Assembly (NCBI GenBank): GCA_947494535.1
Contig: CANLVU010000002.1
Span: 1-61,672, forward strand
Direction of reading: 5' to 3'
Origin: Cytophagaceae bacterium
GTDB taxonomy: Bacteria > Bacteroidota > Bacteroidia > Cytophagales > Spirosomataceae
Length of the DNA: 61,672 bases
Below are positions 61,568-61,672 of this stretch, piece after piece. Within the stretch, counting starts at the first letter, position 1. Each line of letters opens with the position of its first letter. The notes under the pieces are model-generated. The model did no database searches. It was given only the letters and a program-made list of their open reading frames with translations, and was not told where the DNA came from. A program made the translations under genes and the position numbers.

Positions 61568-61672
61568 ATGGCACAATTAAGCTACAACGACTTGCTTGAC
61601 GCAGGCGTTCACTTCGGTCACTTGACTCGTAAGTGGGATCCTAAAATGGCTCCATATATCTTTATGGAGAAA
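61568..61672 (+). CDS. rpsB: 30S ribosomal protein S2 (5' part, runs off window)
   Basis: The ATG at 61568 opens a frame to the window end that codes [19 protein letters not shown] followed by [16 protein letters not shown], the typical S2 N-terminus. Only 35 codons are visible. In related genomes tsf usually follows. Confidence 0.95.
   Translation, partial: MAQLSYNDLLDAGVHFGHLTRKWDPKMAPYIFMEK

Overview
The window is chromosomal DNA of a Bacteroidota bacterium, most likely a member of the Cytophagales. The phylum call rests on several independent signs. Many genes are preceded by the Bacteroidota sigma -7 element TAnnTTTG. There are a TonB-dependent receptor, a LytTR/LytS two-component pair, FKBP-type lipoproteins, DUF5606-like and DUF5686-like proteins, a short NuoG without the molybdopterin domain, and an L13 that begins [10 protein letters not shown]. 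Gene junctions of the TAATG and ATGA type are frequent. The order-level call is an impression and is not proven by the sequence. No rRNA, tRNA, CRISPR array, prophage or transposase gene was seen.

Layout. 1-410: the 3' end of an unknown gene and a terminator. 410-5940: divergent tamB and tsaD. 5920-6227: an array of 13-nt hairpins. 6225-12534 (minus): an operon of M16 peptidase, ispF, rel, fur, purA and a small protein that may be a divergent DNA polymerase III psi subunit. 12617-22421: a TPR protein, a methyltransferase and a surface-polysaccharide cluster (epimerase, three GT4 and one GT2 glycosyltransferases, flippase, WecB), broken by a heptamer-repeat patch. 22442-27707: outer-membrane proteins and a LytTR two-component system. 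27696-28005: repeats and a possible 70-bp MITE-like element. 28006-35727 (minus): nuoABCDEFGHIJ, with nuoKLMN absent. 35880-38406: guaB and hemE. 38413-39154: a repeat-bounded cassette carrying a four-helix-bundle (S23/IVP-type) gene. 39175-43432: engB, DUF5606, GNAT, cytochrome c, murQ and an M20 dipeptidase. 43453-50993 (minus): plsY, a DUF5686-like protein, rdgB, three tandem FKBP lipoproteins and an NrnA-like phosphoesterase. 51064-53683: ndk, GT39 and PAP2. 53772-59003: the lipid-precursor cluster yceD-rpmF-plsX-fabH-efp-accB-accC. 59055-60416: an outer-membrane-type protein. 60642-end: rplM, rpsI and the start of rpsB.

Most of the window is ordinary housekeeping sequence. What stands out is a family of short intergenic repeats built on a TAGTC/GACTA or GAGTA core with a 7-bp period, plus a related 19-bp hairpin form. 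At each of the four loci the repeats run into the 3' end of a neighbouring gene and supply its stop codon (five genes in all). One locus is a 742-bp cassette: 16-bp perfect inverted repeats, each holding an outward promoter, then inverted heptamer arrays, then a four-helix-bundle gene in the middle. This cassette and the hairpin array are the best candidates for an undescribed system. The mechanism proposed for them in the findings is inference only.
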